Positions 8,615 through 17,771 of a DNA stretch of 64,000 nt are shown here, one piece after another. The notes under the pieces were generated by a model. The model had not been told where the DNA came from. It saw only the letters and a list, made by a program, of their open reading frames with translations, and did no database searches. The stretch covers positions 62,001 to 126,000 of the forward strand of contig JBFMFC010000003.1 of assembly GCA_040752195.1 (NCBI GenBank). Direction: 5' to 3'. The translations under genes were made by a program, and so were the position numbers. This DNA comes from DSNY01 sp040752195. GTDB taxonomy: Bacteria > Pseudomonadota > Gammaproteobacteria > Burkholderiales > Burkholderiaceae_F. The first letter of the stretch is position 1. Each line of letters opens with the position of its first letter.

Positions 8615-9694
8615 ATGACGCTTCGCCGGCGCAAACAATCGGGCGTGTCGCTGATCGAGCTGCTGGTCGCGGTGACGATCGGGCTGTTCGCCACGCTGGC
8701 GATCACGCAGTCGTTCGCGATCTCGGAAGCGCATCGCCGCACGGCGACCAGCGGCGGCGACGCCACGTTCAACGGCGCGCTCGCGCAGTACACGATCCAG
8801 CGCGACGCCCGCATGGCCGGCTACGGCATCAACCATCCGGTGCTGCTCGGCTGCAAGATCCTCGCGTACGACGAAGGCGTGTCGCCGCCCCGCACCTTCA
8901 ACTTCTTTCTCGCACCGGTCGTCATCACGCAGGGCGCCGGCACGGCGCCGGACGAGATCACGATCACCTACAGCAGCACCGACACGCTGCCGGCGCCGAT
9001 CGAGCTGACGCAGGACCTGCCGACGCCCGCGGCGAACTATCACGTCAAGAACGCCTTCGGTGTCGCCGCCGGCAACCTGCTCGTGTTGGCCGAGGGCGGT
9101 CTCGACTGCACGCTGTCGGAGGCGACCAATACGCCGAGCCTCGCCGCGCCCGGCAACCAGGACATCATCATCCACAACAGCGGCAACTACACCGACGCTT
9201 ACGGCAGGCGGGTCGCGGCGCGCTACAACAAGCCCGGCGGGCTGGGACCGAACTACACGAGGAACGCGATCCTCTACAACCTGGGCCCGGCGCCGATCGT
9301 CAGCCGCTACTACGTCGCCGGCAACGAGCTGCGGGTCGACCAGCTGATCAGCAACACGACCGGCGCGCGGGTCGCGCCCGAGATCGTCCAGCTCCAGGCG
9401 CAGTACGGCCGCGACACCGACGGCGACGGCATCGTCGACACGTGGACCGAGGCGACGCCGGCCACGCCGGTCGAATGGTCGCGCACGCTGGCGCTGCGCT
9501 TCGCGATCGTCGCGCGTTCGGCGCTGCCCGAACGCGAACGAGACGCCGCCGGCGTGTGCACGACGACGACCGCCGCGCCGACCTGGGCCGGCGGAACGCT
9601 CGACGTGACGACGCTGCCCGACTGGCGCTGCTACCGCTACCGCGTGTTCGAGTCGACGACGAGCCTGCGCAACCTGATCTGGAGGCCGGCATGA
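8615..9694 (+). CDS. pilW: PilW-type minor pilin
   Basis: A 359-residue minor pilin, typical length for PilW. The processing site is QSG|VSLIELLVAVTIGLFATLAI with Glu5. The body is a large variable beta-rich domain. I chose the ATG with AGGAG 8 bases upstream over the in-frame GTG two codons earlier, which would be too close to that site. The C-terminus overlaps the pilX start by 4 bases (ATGA). It acts with PilX and PilV in initiating pilus assembly and carrying PilY1 to the tip. Confidence 0.88.
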   Translation: MTLRRRKQSGVSLIELLVAVTIGLFATLAITQSFAISEAHRRTATSGGDATFNGALAQYTIQRDARMAGYGINHPVLLGCKILAYDEGVSPPRTFNFFLAPVVITQGAGTAPDEITITYSSTDTLPAPIELTQDLPTPAANYHVKNAFGVAAGNLLVLAEGGLDCTLSEATNTPSLAAPGNQDIIIHNSGNYTDAYGRRVAARYNKPGGLGPNYTRNAILYNLGPAPIVSRYYVAGNELRVDQLISNTTGARVAPEIVQLQAQYGRDTDGDGIVDTWTEATPATPVEWSRTLALRFAIVARSALPERERDAAGVCTTTTAAPTWAGGTLDVTTLPDWRCYRYRVFESTTSLRNLIWRPA

Positions 9695-10272
9695 GCGGGG
9701 CGCCACGCGCATCGCGGCAGCGCGGCTATATGGTGCCGGTGGTGCTGGTCGCGCTGGTGGCGATGCTGGTCTCCGGCATCGCGCTGGTGCGTTCGATGGA
9801 CACCAACACGCTGATCACCGGCAACCTGGCGTTCCGCAACGCGACCGTTCACTCGGCCGACGTCGGCGTACAGAGCGCGGTCGCGTGGCTGACCGCGAAT
9901 GCGGGATCGGCGGTGCTGAACTCGAACGCGCCCGCGAGCGGTTACTACGCCGTGGCGATCGAACCGAACTGGGACGACAGCGCCTACTGGGCGCAGTGCG
10001 CGAGCTGCACCGTGACGCCGGCCGCCGGCGACGCGGCGGGCAACACGATCAGCTGGGTCGTGCATCGAATGTGCACGGCGCAGCTCGACCCGAACGACCC
10101 GAACAACCTGTGTTCGCGGCTCAGCGCGAGTTCGCCCGGCGCGAGCGGCGGCAGCTTTTCCAGCGATGCGACGAACTTCAGCGGCACGGCCCAGCACTAC
10201 TACCGGGTCACGGTGCGCGTGCTGGGGCCGCGCAACACGAGCACGCTGGCGCAGAGCTTCGTGGTGCTGTGA
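9691..10272 (+). CDS. pilX: PilX-type minor pilin
   Basis: A 193-residue PilX family protein. The N-terminus has RQRG| followed by a long hydrophobic segment YMVPVVLVALVAMLVSGIALV and then the conserved RSMDTNTLITGNLAFRNAT block of PilX proteins. Unlike the other pilins it lacks Glu at mature position 5, which is usual for PilX-like members. Several Cys residues in the middle could form disulfides. Translation is probably coupled to pilW through the ATGA overlap, and pilY1 begins 10 bases after its stop. Confidence 0.87.
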   Translation: MSGAPRASRQRGYMVPVVLVALVAMLVSGIALVRSMDTNTLITGNLAFRNATVHSADVGVQSAVAWLTANAGSAVLNSNAPASGYYAVAIEPNWDDSAYWAQCASCTVTPAAGDAAGNTISWVVHRMCTAQLDPNDPNNLCSRLSASSPGASGGSFSSDATNFSGTAQHYYRVTVRVLGPRNTSTLAQSFVVL

Positions 10273-10282
10273 GGTGAACGCC

Positions 10283-13200
10283 ATGCCGAGTCGTTCAAGC
10301 GCAACGGTTGTCGCAGCGGTGCTGCTGCTGTCTGCATCGGCCGCAGCGGCGGCGACGACGGACATCGCAACGGATCCGCTGGCGCGCTCGCAGTCGAGCA
10401 GCGTCAAGCCGAACGTGATGCTGATCGTCGACGATTCGGGCAGCATGGGCTGGCGGCACATGCCCGACTACGTCAACGACACCAACGTCGACAAGCCACG
10501 CTGCAGCGACTCGACGTGCAGTTCGACCACGTCGACCGGCGTCGAAGGCAATCCGCCCTGGTACGCGTCCGGATTCAACCGCCTCTACTACGACCCGCAG
10601 GTCACCTACAGCCCGGCGGTCGACGCGACCGGCGCGTCGATGCCCAGCTACGGCGCGCCGTGGACGGCGGTCCCGGTCAACGCGTACGAGACGCCGTCCG
10701 CGACGATCAACCTCGCGAGCGCGTACCCGGAACTGGTCTACTGCAAGAACGCCAACGACGATCCTTCGTCGGCCAACTGCCGGCGCAACGGCATCGACAC
10801 GGCCAACCCGTTCCTCTACAACACGGCTTCCGCGGCCAACGGCTATCCCGATTCGACCGCCAGCGGCGGCTACCGCTTCCCGGTCACGCGGCTCGGCAGC
10901 CCCTACTACTTCGACATCGTTCCGGTCGAATACTGCAGCGACGAGCGGCTGACGAGTTGCGTCCTTGCGTCCGCTCCGTCCGCGGCGTACCCCTACCCGG
11001 CGCCGGTGCGCTTCTGCCAGAGCGCCTCCGACGCGAGCAGTGCGTCGGCCGTCAGCGGCAACGTTGGCGGTTCGCCGCGCTGCCAGGAGAAGTACGACAG
11101 CGCGCACACGCGGCCCCGCTACGGCAAGTTCCAGCGCGTCGACATCAAGCCAACCGTTTCCACGTACGGCAACCGGCCGAACCGCACCGACTGCGCTGCG
11201 CGGCCCGTCTGCACCTATGCCGAGGAGATGACCAACTTCGCCAACTGGTATGCGTACTACAGCACCCGGCTGCAGACGATGAAGACCGGCGTGGGCCAGG
11301 CGTTCAAGTCGATCGACGGCCGCTACCGCGTCGGCGCGATCACGATCAGCCCGGGCACGCGCGTCAAGGGATCGAACTACGTGCCGATCGACACGTTCGA
11401 CGGCATGCAGCGCGTCGACTGGTACAAGACCTTCTACAAGATGGCGCCGTCCGGCTACACGCCGCTGCGCGAAGCGCTGTCGCGCGTCGGACGCCACTTC
11501 GCCGGGATCACGTCGGGCATCAACGACGGGATGAACGAGGATCCGGTGCAGTACTCGTGCCAGCCGAACATCGCGCTGCTGACGACCGACGGCTACTGGA
11601 ACAACAACGCCGGGCAGCGTCTCGACGGATCGCCGATCGGCAACGTCGACAACGTCGACAGCGGCTACTCGACGCGCGCGTACGGCGCGTACGACGGCGG
11701 CAGCGCCACCAACGCGAGCGACACCCTCGCCGACGTGGCGCTGTACTACTACCAGACGGACCTGCGCCCGGCCGGGGCGAAGGGCGCACTCGGCACCGAC
11801 GTCAGCGCCAACAACGTGCCGACGACGACGAAGGACACGAACCCGGCCCAGCACATGGTCACGTTCACCGTCGGCCTCGGCGTGGACGGGATCATGAAGT
11901 ACCGGCCCGACTACGAGACGGCGACGGTCGGCGACTTCTACAACATCAAGAGCGGCAACAACACGTGCCCGTGGACGAACGGCACCTGCAACTGGCCGAA
12001 GCCCGCCGCCAACAGTCCGACCGCGATCGACGACCTGTGGCACGCCGCCGTCAACGGCCGCGGCCGTTACGTCAACGCGCAGGACGCCCGTTCGCTGTAC
12101 CAGGGCATCGCCAGCGCGCTCGCCGAGATCAAGACGGTGACGGGCGCCGCGGCGGCGTCGGCGACCAGCAGCCCGAACGTCAGCTCGACCGACAACGCGA
12201 TCTTCAGCTCGACCTATCGCACCGTGAAGTGGGACGGCGAGCTGGTCAAGCAGTCGATCGACATCATCACCGGCAAGGTCCTGCCGACGGTCGTCTGGTC
12301 GGCGGCGACGCAACTGAACGCTGCGGTGGGGCCGGCGAGCGACAGCCGCACGATCTACACCAACGTCGGCGGCGCGCTCAAACCGTTCGCCTACGCCGAT
12401 CTCGACGCGGGCGCGCGCGCGTACTTCGACAACCAGTGCGCGAAACTCTCGCACTGCGCCTCCCTCGCGGCGTCCGACGCAGCGATCGCCAACAGCGGCA
12501 CAGCGCTCGTCAACTATCTGCGCGGCCAGCGCGGCAACGAAAACGGCGCCTTCCGGCTGCGCGAGTTCGTGCTCGGCGATCTGGTCGGGTCGCGCCCGGC
12601 TTTCGTCCGCGAGCCGCGCCGCAACTACGGCGACGGTGTGACGCCTTCGTACTTCGACTTCAAGAACGCGAACAAGTCGCGCCAGGCGGTGATCTACGTC
12701 GGCGGCAACGACGGCATGCTGCACGCGTTCGACGCGGCCACCGGCGCCGAGTTGTGGGCGTTCGTGCCGCGCACGGTGCTGCCGCGACTGCACAGGCTCG
12801 CCGACAAGGCTTACGGCAACGCGCACGAGTTCTTCGCCGACGGCACACCGGCGATCGCCGACGCGTACTTCGGCGGCACCTGGCACACGGTCCTGGTCGC
12901 CGGGTTCAACGCCGGCGGCCGCGGCTACTACGCCCTCGACGTCACGGTGCCGACGGCGCCCAAGCTGCTGTGGGAGATCTGCGCCGACTCGGCGCTGTGC
13001 GTCAACAGCGAACCCAACCTCGGACTGTCGTTCGGCAACCCGGTCGTGACCAAGCGCGCGTCCGACGGCAAGTGGGTCGCGCTGCTGACCTCGGGCTACA
13101 ACAACGTGACGCCCGGCGACGGCCAGGGCTGGCTGTTCGTCGTCGATCTGGCCACCGGTTCGGTGCTGAACCGCGTGTCGACGGGCGTGGGCTCGACGGC

Positions 13201-14017
13201 GACGCCGTCGGGCTTCGCGCGCATCTCGGCGTACGCGAACAATCCCGACACCGACAACACGTCGACCTACGTGTACGGCGGCGATCTGCAGGGCAACGTC
13301 TGGCGCTTCGACCTGTCGCAGTCACCGCCCGCGCTGCTGAAGATGGCGACACTGCGCGACGCCGCCGGCAAGCCGCAGCCGGTGACCACGCGGCCGGAGC
13401 TCGGGCAGATCAACGGTCAGCGGATCGTCTACGTCGGCACCGGGCGCTATCTCGGTGTCACCGACCTCGCGGACCCGGCGACGCTGACGCCGCCGGGCGG
13501 CTGGTCGTACCTGAGCGCGATCTACGCGCTGAAGGACAGCGGCACGAGCCTCGGCGATCCGCGCGCCACCGGCAAGCTGGTCGCGCAGACGATCTCCACG
13601 CTCAACGCCACGCAGCGCACGGTCACGAGCAACGCCGTCGACTGGGGTTTGAAGGACGGATGGGTCGCCGACTTCCCGACGCCGGGCGAACGCGTCAACC
13701 TGGACCCGCAGCTCGTGCTGGGAACGCTGGTCGTCACGACCAACATTCCCGACCAGGATGCGTGCACGGCAGGCGGAACGAGCTGGATCTACCAGTTCGA
13801 CGCGCGCACCGGTTCGGCGGTCAGCAGCGCCGGCGCGGTGGTGGGCGAGCTGCGTTCCGACACGTTGACGGTCGGCAACACCGTCGTACGGCTGCCGGAC
13901 GGTTCGATGAAGCTCATCACCACCGGCGCATCGGGGCAGAAGGACACGCTGGCGCTGCGCATCGGCGCCGGCTCCACGTCCGCGCGCCGCATCTCCTGGC
14001 GCGAATTGGCGCGCTGA
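10283..14017 (+). CDS. pilY1: PilY1-type pilus tip adhesin/biogenesis factor
   Basis: A 1244-residue secreted protein. It has a Sec signal (AAVLLLSASAAAAA), then a von Willebrand A-like N-terminal half whose metal site begins DDSGSM at residues 50-55 (the DxSxS pattern). The C-terminal half is the PilY1 beta-propeller; repeats include VYVGGNDGMLHAFDAATG-like and VYGGDLQGNVWRFDL segments. PilY1 sits at the pilus tip, supports pilus extension and adhesion, and in some bacteria relays surface contact. The segment corresponding to the known calcium loop reads NNPDTDNTSTYVYGGD, which departs from a textbook DxDxDG loop. The ATG follows a GAGGTGA ribosome site; an in-frame GTG three codons upstream is inside that site. 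It is the last intact gene of the operon. Confidence 0.92.
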   Translation: MPSRSSATVVAAVLLLSASAAAAATTDIATDPLARSQSSSVKPNVMLIVDDSGSMGWRHMPDYVNDTNVDKPRCSDSTCSSTTSTGVEGNPPWYASGFNRLYYDPQVTYSPAVDATGASMPSYGAPWTAVPVNAYETPSATINLASAYPELVYCKNANDDPSSANCRRNGIDTANPFLYNTASAANGYPDSTASGGYRFPVTRLGSPYYFDIVPVEYCSDERLTSCVLASAPSAAYPYPAPVRFCQSASDASSASAVSGNVGGSPRCQEKYDSAHTRPRYGKFQRVDIKPTVSTYGNRPNRTDCAARPVCTYAEEMTNFANWYAYYSTRLQTMKTGVGQAFKSIDGRYRVGAITISPGTRVKGSNYVPIDTFDGMQRVDWYKTFYKMAPSGYTPLREALSRVGRHFAGITSGINDGMNEDPVQYSCQPNIALLTTDGYWNNNAGQRLDGSPIGNVDNVDSGYSTRAYGAYDGGSATNASDTLADVALYYYQTDLRPAGAKGALGTDVSANNVPTTTKDTNPAQHMVTFTVGLGVDGIMKYRPDYETATVGDFYNIKSGNNTCPWTNGTCNWPKPAANSPTAIDDLWHAAVNGRGRYVNAQDARSLYQGIASALAEIKTVTGAAAASATSSPNVSSTDNAIFSSTYRTVKWDGELVKQSIDIITGKVLPTVVWSAATQLNAAVGPASDSRTIYTNVGGALKPFAYADLDAGARAYFDNQCAKLSHCASLAASDAAIANSGTALVNYLRGQRGNENGAFRLREFVLGDLVGSRPAFVREPRRNYGDGVTPSYFDFKNANKSRQAVIYVGGNDGMLHAFDAATGAELWAFVPRTVLPRLHRLADKAYGNAHEFFADGTPAIADAYFGGTWHTVLVAGFNAGGRGYYALDVTVPTAPKLLWEICADSALCVNSEPNLGLSFGNPVVTKRASDGKWVALLTSGYNNVTPGDGQGWLFVVDLATGSVLNRVSTGVGSTATPSGFARISAYANNPDTDNTSTYVYGGDLQGNVWRFDLSQSPPALLKMATLRDAAGKPQPVTTRPELGQINGQRIVYVGTGRYLGVTDLADPATLTPPGGWSYLSAIYALKDSGTSLGDPRATGKLVAQTISTLNATQRTVTSNAVDWGLKDGWVADFPTPGERVNLDPQLVLGTLVVTTNIPDQDACTAGGTSWIYQFDARTGSAVSSAGAVVGELRSDTLTVGNTVVRLPDGSMKLITTGASGQKDTLALRIGAGSTSARRISWRELAR

Positions 14018-14059
14018 GCGCGTCCCTCGCCCGAACGGCGCGGCCCCCGCCGCGCAGTC

Positions 14060-14607
14060 CTGCGCGCCGAGCGCCTGCTGGCGCTGTATCGCACGATGGC
14101 GCGCATCCGCGCGTTCGAAGACGCTGCCGACGAGGCAAGCCGGGGCGGCGTCCAGGTCTGGGGCATGGAGGCGTCCAACACGCCCGCGCGCGTGCGCGGG
14201 CCGCTGCACCTTTCGACCGGGCAGGAAGCGGTTGCCGCCGGCGTGTGCATCCACCTGCAGCACGAGGACCTGCTCACCTCCACGCATCGCGGACACGGCC
14301 ACACGCTCGCCAAGGGCGCGGACACGACGCGCATGATGTGCGAGCTGTTCGGCCGCGCCACCGGCTACAACAAGGGCAAGGCGGGTCGATGCGCATCGCC
14401 AACTTCACGGTCGGCATGCTCGGCGCCAACGGTGTCGTCGCCGCCGGCATCCTGATCGCCAGCGGCGCGGCGCACGCGCTGAAGATCCAACGGCGGCCGC
14501 ACATCGTCGCCTGCTTCCTCGGCGACGGCGCGATCAACCGCGGGCCGTTCCTCGAAGGGCTGAACTGGGCGCAGGTGGTCGGGCCGCCGGTGCCGTTCGT
14601 CTGCGCG
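14060..14607 (+). pseudogene. Frameshifted thiamine-dependent dehydrogenase E1-alpha fragment
   Basis: About 180 residues of the alpha subunit of a pyruvate/acetoin-type dehydrogenase E1, in two frames. Frame one reads LLALYRTMARIRAFED, then GPLHLSTGQEAVAAGV and THRGHGHTLAKGAD. At about 14380 one base appears to be missing: the expected KGKGGSM motif continues only in the next frame as GGSMRIANFTVGMLGANGVV. That frame then gives the thiamine diphosphate motif GDGAINRGPFLEGLN. Homology stops abruptly after VPFVCA, where a DctP-like sequence takes over. No normal start is evident; the coding-like frame extends a little upstream of the ATG at 14096. It cannot encode an active E1. Confidence 0.85.
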
Positions 14608-14955
14608 GTCGGCCGGAAGTTCGTGACGATGTGGGGCTACGTCGCCGACCCGCTGATCTTCGTCGTGAACAAGGAGGTCTGGGAGCGCTGGACGCCGGCG
14701 GACCGCGAGATCGTGCGGCAGGCCGCGATCGACGCCGGCAAGCAGGAGATCGCGATCGCGCGCAAGGGGCTCGACGAGCCAGGGCAGCCGTTGCTGAAGG
14801 AAATCGAGGCCCTCGGCGTCAAGGTCACGCAGCTCACGCCGGCCGAGCGCGAGCAGTTCGTCAAGGCCACGCGAGCGGTCTACGAGCAGTGGAAGAAGCA
14901 GATCGGCGCGGACCTCGTGACCCGCGCCGAGCGGTCGATCGCAGCGCGCAAGTAG
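14608..14955 (+). pseudogene. C-terminal fragment of a TRAP transporter receptor (DctP-like), fused to the E1-alpha remnant
   Basis: About 115 residues matching the C-terminal lobe of DctP/TAXI-independent TRAP solute receptors: a WGYVADPLIFVVNKEVWERW segment, then ADREIVRQAAIDAGKQE, and a tail ending AVYEQWKKQIGADLV. The N-terminal two thirds of the receptor, its signal peptide and the TRAP membrane subunits are absent. It is in frame with the second part of the E1-alpha remnant, so a deletion joined two unrelated genes. A strong hairpin terminator follows the stop. Confidence 0.82.
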
Positions 14956-14978
14956 TCGTCGCGTCGTTCACGCGCAAA

Positions 14979-15010
14979 CGCCGCGCGGCCCTGTCGGGCG
15001 CGCGGCGTTT
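14979..15010. terminator. Rho-independent terminator between the chimeric pseudogene and usp
   Basis: CGCCGCGC (14979-14986) pairs perfectly with GCGCGGCG (15000-15007), followed by TTTT. It sits between two converging genes, just after the stop of the pseudogene and before the usp stop, so it could serve both directions. Confidence 0.65.
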
Positions 15011-15026
15011 TGCTTCTTGCTACGGC

Positions 15027-15464
15027 TCAGTGCGTGATCACCACCAAGACATTGCAGTGCGCCCGCTCGATCAGTGCCGGCGACTGCGAGCCGCGCCACC
15101 AGCGCGCGGCCCAGCCCTCCAGGTGCTTGTGGCCGACGACGATCAGATCGGCGCCGATGTCGCGCGCGTATCGGGTGATCGTCTCGACCTGGTCGCCGAC
15201 CAGCACTTCGCCGCGCGCCGGATAGCCGGCCTCCTTCAGCCGGCGCAAGCCGTCGGCCAGGATCGCCTCGTAGCGCTTGCGCTCCTCGGCCTCCATCTCG
15301 GCGTCATAGAACGCGCCCTCGATCGCCACCAGCGGCGCCGCCGGCGGCATCACGGCGACCAGATGCAGCTCCGCGTGGCTCCACTGCGCGATGTCGAGCG
15401 CGTCGAGCAGCGCCTTCTGCCCGGCCTCCGAGCCGTCGTAGGCCAACAGCACGCGTTTGTACAT
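15027..15464 (-). CDS. Universal stress protein, UspA family
   Basis: A 145-residue single-domain Usp. The N-terminus MYKRVLLAYDGSEAGQKAL is the family hallmark. The C-terminal nucleotide site reads VVGHKHLEGWAARWWRGSQS, close to the G-x2-G-x9-G-S/T ATP-binding pattern. The start ATG has GGGAGG 8 bases upstream; a much longer open frame upstream of it has no family similarity. Usp proteins help cells survive starvation or respiratory stress, usually in the cytoplasm. It appears to be a single-gene transcript ending at the hairpin at 14979-15010. Confidence 0.9.
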   Translation of the reverse strand: MYKRVLLAYDGSEAGQKALLDALDIAQWSHAELHLVAVMPPAAPLVAIEGAFYDAEMEAEERKRYEAILADGLRRLKEAGYPARGEVLVGDQVETITRYARDIGADLIVVGHKHLEGWAARWWRGSQSPALIERAHCNVLVVITH

Positions 15465-16024
15465 GGCGCACCTCCCGCGATGGTGTTCGAGCGCGACAAG
15501 TCTGGCGCAAGCGGCGGGCGGGCGCCAGCGGGGCGGCGCCCGCACCCGGCTGCTCGCACGACAACACAGCCCCGCCTCGGCACTGTCCGACAGACTGCGG
15601 CGCATCTGCCTCGCGGCGCTGCGCGAGGCGCCGATAGCCGCGCCGCGCGCGTGTACAGAAGACTCAGCCGCGAAACGTCTGTGCGGCCGGCCTGACCACG
15701 CACTGCACGGCTCGACTTCGCCTGAGCCTCGCACCGAGACTGACGGCCGCATCATGGCACCGAGCGCCCGTGCTGCACCGCTTGACACCGACAACTCCTC
15801 CAGCGACTTCACGTCCGGCGTTTGTCGCGATTGGCCCTCGGCGCGCAGATTCCATGTCTGCGCGGACCGCCGCCAGTCCACGTCAGATGCCGGATACGCG
15901 ACGGCACGCTTGCCCAGAGCGTCAGACCGGTCGATCAGTCAGCTTGCGTTGCGGGGCGTCCATATCCGAAGCGTTGGAACGCCCGCCATCTTGACGTACG
16001 CGCGGGTTGTCGATGCGCGACATC
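15465..16024. other. Intergenic stretch with no recognisable gene
   Basis: About 560 bases upstream of usp. Open frames exist on both strands but none resembles a protein family I know, and base composition is less GC-biased than in neighbouring genes. It must contain the usp promoter. It borders a transposase relic and may be decayed insertion-sequence DNA. Confidence 0.5.
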
Positions 16025-16290
16025 AAGGCGGTGCTGGGCGCTTGCGGGATCGACGCAGGCGGCGCCAAGCATCTGCCGGGCCTGCGGCCCGGGACCCACG
16101 AAGGCGCCGAACCAACCGTGCCGCGACTTTCCGACCCTCTGCAGGGGCTGAACGCGCGCGGCCTGACCGATCCGCTGCGAGTAGCCGCTGATGGGGCGCC
16201 GGGGCTGATCCCCGCGGCGCAGGAAGCGCTTCGGCGTTCGTCGCGGCGACGCTGTCTGGCGCACAAGCCGCGCAAACCGCAGGCCAAAGG
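16025..16290 (+). mobile_element. Degenerate IS256-family transposase fragment
   Basis: A decayed piece of a mutator-type (IS256) DDE transposase. Recognisable parts are ACGIDAGGAKHLPGLRPGTHEG, matching the family's GID-x-GxKxLLGLxPGTxE strand, then LNARGLTDPLRVAADGAPG around the second catalytic Asp, and RSSRRRCLAHKPRKPQAK, matching RxxRQRCLAHRxRN. Between these blocks the family CRDF motif appears only in a neighbouring frame, so at least one frameshift is present. N- and C-terminal thirds are missing and I cannot identify inverted repeats. It marks past mobile DNA in this stretch. Confidence 0.72.
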
Positions 16291-16335
16291 ACGGCCAGCG
16301 GAAAACCTGATTCGTCATGTCGCCGAACGCGCGCC

Positions 16336-16974
16336 CTACCCGGCGCGCCGCCCAAGTGCGTCCGCGTTGACCGCGTTGCCATGCGCGGTGTTGTACAGCC
16401 ACTCGGCGAGCGCCAGGTTGGGCGCCCAACACAGCCATGCAATGATGGGATAGGCCACCGAAAACTCGACGCCGGCGGCCATGGAGGCCGGCAGGTAGAG
16501 GCGCAACGTTACCGCGGCAAACGTAAGAGAGAAGTTTCGTACCATCCACTTCCGATGTTCCGCGATAGCACCCCGGCGGATAGCGAGGTAGGCGCGCAAG
16601 CCGGTGTAGAGCCAGAGCACCGCAAGCGCGGCAAAGCCAAGCCGGGCCACCGAACCGCCGAACGCGTACTGGGACATGTAAAGGCCTGATAGGCCGCCGA
16701 CAAGGACGCCCACTGCCAGATAGGTACGACCGAGCCAACGGTGCACGTTGACGTTGTTCTGCCTGAGACGCATAGAAAACTGGAACGGGCCGACGGTCAA
16801 AGCGACTATGGAAGCGAAGGCGTGCGTATAGATGCCGGTGGAATGCGCCAGAAAGTTCGCCTTCATGTCAGGATGCACGAGCGATCCCAACGGCAGAAAG
16901 CCATAGGCGATCGCCGCATACGCGGCGACGCCGAGTGTGAGCAGGTAGAGCAAGCCATTGCCGATCGAACGCAT
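16336..16974 (-). CDS. DUF2306 family membrane protein
   Basis: A 212-residue predicted inner-membrane protein. Hydrophobic segments include NGLLYLLTLGVAAYAAIAYG, a central TYLAVGVLVGGLSGLYMSQY and two near the C-terminus. The diagnostic DUF2306 segment reads GPFQFSMRLRQNNVNVHRWLGR. Function of the family is not known to me. The ATG with an AGGA site is preferred over a GTG eight codons upstream. Codon use and composition are less GC-rich than in flanking housekeeping genes, and a transposase relic lies just beyond its 3' end, so acquisition by transfer is likely. The SRPBCC gene upstream on the same strand may share its transcript (about 60 bp apart). Confidence 0.8.
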   Translation of the reverse strand: MRSIGNGLLYLLTLGVAAYAAIAYGFLPLGSLVHPDMKANFLAHSTGIYTHAFASIVALTVGPFQFSMRLRQNNVNVHRWLGRTYLAVGVLVGGLSGLYMSQYAFGGSVARLGFAALAVLWLYTGLRAYLAIRRGAIAEHRKWMVRNFSLTFAAVTLRLYLPASMAAGVEFSVAYPIIAWLCWAPNLALAEWLYNTAHGNAVNADALGRRAG

Positions 16975-17035
16975 AGGGGTTCCTTGAGTCGATCGCACAC
17001 GCGCTCCGGTTCGAGCGACGGCGTAGCCGGTCGCA

Positions 17036-17473
17036 TCAAGCCGGTCGCTGTGTGCCTGAACGTTCCTCTGCCTTCGCCTTCAAGCCTCTCAAGGCTTCGG
17101 GCAACCCGTGCTTGACTTGTTTCCCGATTACACGACCGAAGAAGAATGCAAGTGGGCCGGAAAATGAAACACGGTGCAGTACTCGCGTCGCTCCTCCGTC
17201 CGGGATCAACCGGTGCTCGAACTGCATCCTGCACAGTGGCAATGCCGTTTCGATCGCGAATGAGCGATTCTTCTCGACATGGGTTAGCCGCATCTTGACC
17301 AATGGGCCATTCCGGGGCTTCAGCTTTCCTTCAGTCCCAGCTACGAAAGCGCCGGCGATGCCGGACTTCTGCACATCGGGGTCCCATTGACACCAACCAT
17401 CAACGTCTTCGTAGATCGCATAGATGGTCTCCGGCCTTGCACTGACGACGGTTTCTTCCTGAAACTGGATCAC
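17036..17473 (-). CDS. SRPBCC (START/Bet v1-like) family protein
   Basis: A 145-residue single-domain lipid/ligand-binding fold protein of the polyketide-cyclase-like SRPBCC group. The N-terminus VIQFQEETVVSARPETIYAIYEDVDGWCQWDPDV is typical, and the C-terminal helix runs KQVKHGLPEALRGLKAKAEE. The start is GTG, chosen because AGGAG lies 7 bases before it and no ATG precedes the first family strand. No ligand can be named. It lies upstream of the DUF2306 gene in the less GC-rich stretch. The roughly 300 bases between it and polA hold no recognisable gene. Confidence 0.8.
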   Translation of the reverse strand: MIQFQEETVVSARPETIYAIYEDVDGWCQWDPDVQKSGIAGAFVAGTEGKLKPRNGPLVKMRLTHVEKNRSFAIETALPLCRMQFEHRLIPDGGATRVLHRVSFSGPLAFFFGRVIGKQVKHGLPEALRGLKAKAEERSGTQRPA

Positions 17474-17771
17474 TGCGGATCTCCTGTCTCGAGCGCACAA
17501 CCTCGAGTCGGGCGATGCCGGGGGACGGATAGCCCGGCGAGGCGACCGACGACCTCGCGCGCCAGTTCGTCGGAGAACCCCGCCACGTCTCGCTCTCCGC
17601 CCGGGCAGCTCGGCTTTCCCGAACACGAACCGGGAACCGCCGGACCAGGCGCCCGACCCTCGCCTCGCCCGCCCGAAGCCGCCACATCCGCCGTTGCCCC
17701 GGCAGCACGATTCGCCGGCGCACAAAGTCTACGAGCGATCCTCAGCCGCCTCCAACGTGTCGAGCGCACGT

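Noticed and set aside
10516..14037. A very long open frame running through pilY1 in another phase
   Set aside because: It is Arg/Ala/Gln-rich with no family similarity and arises from GC-biased codons of pilY1; only its last part (14386 on) has real homology.
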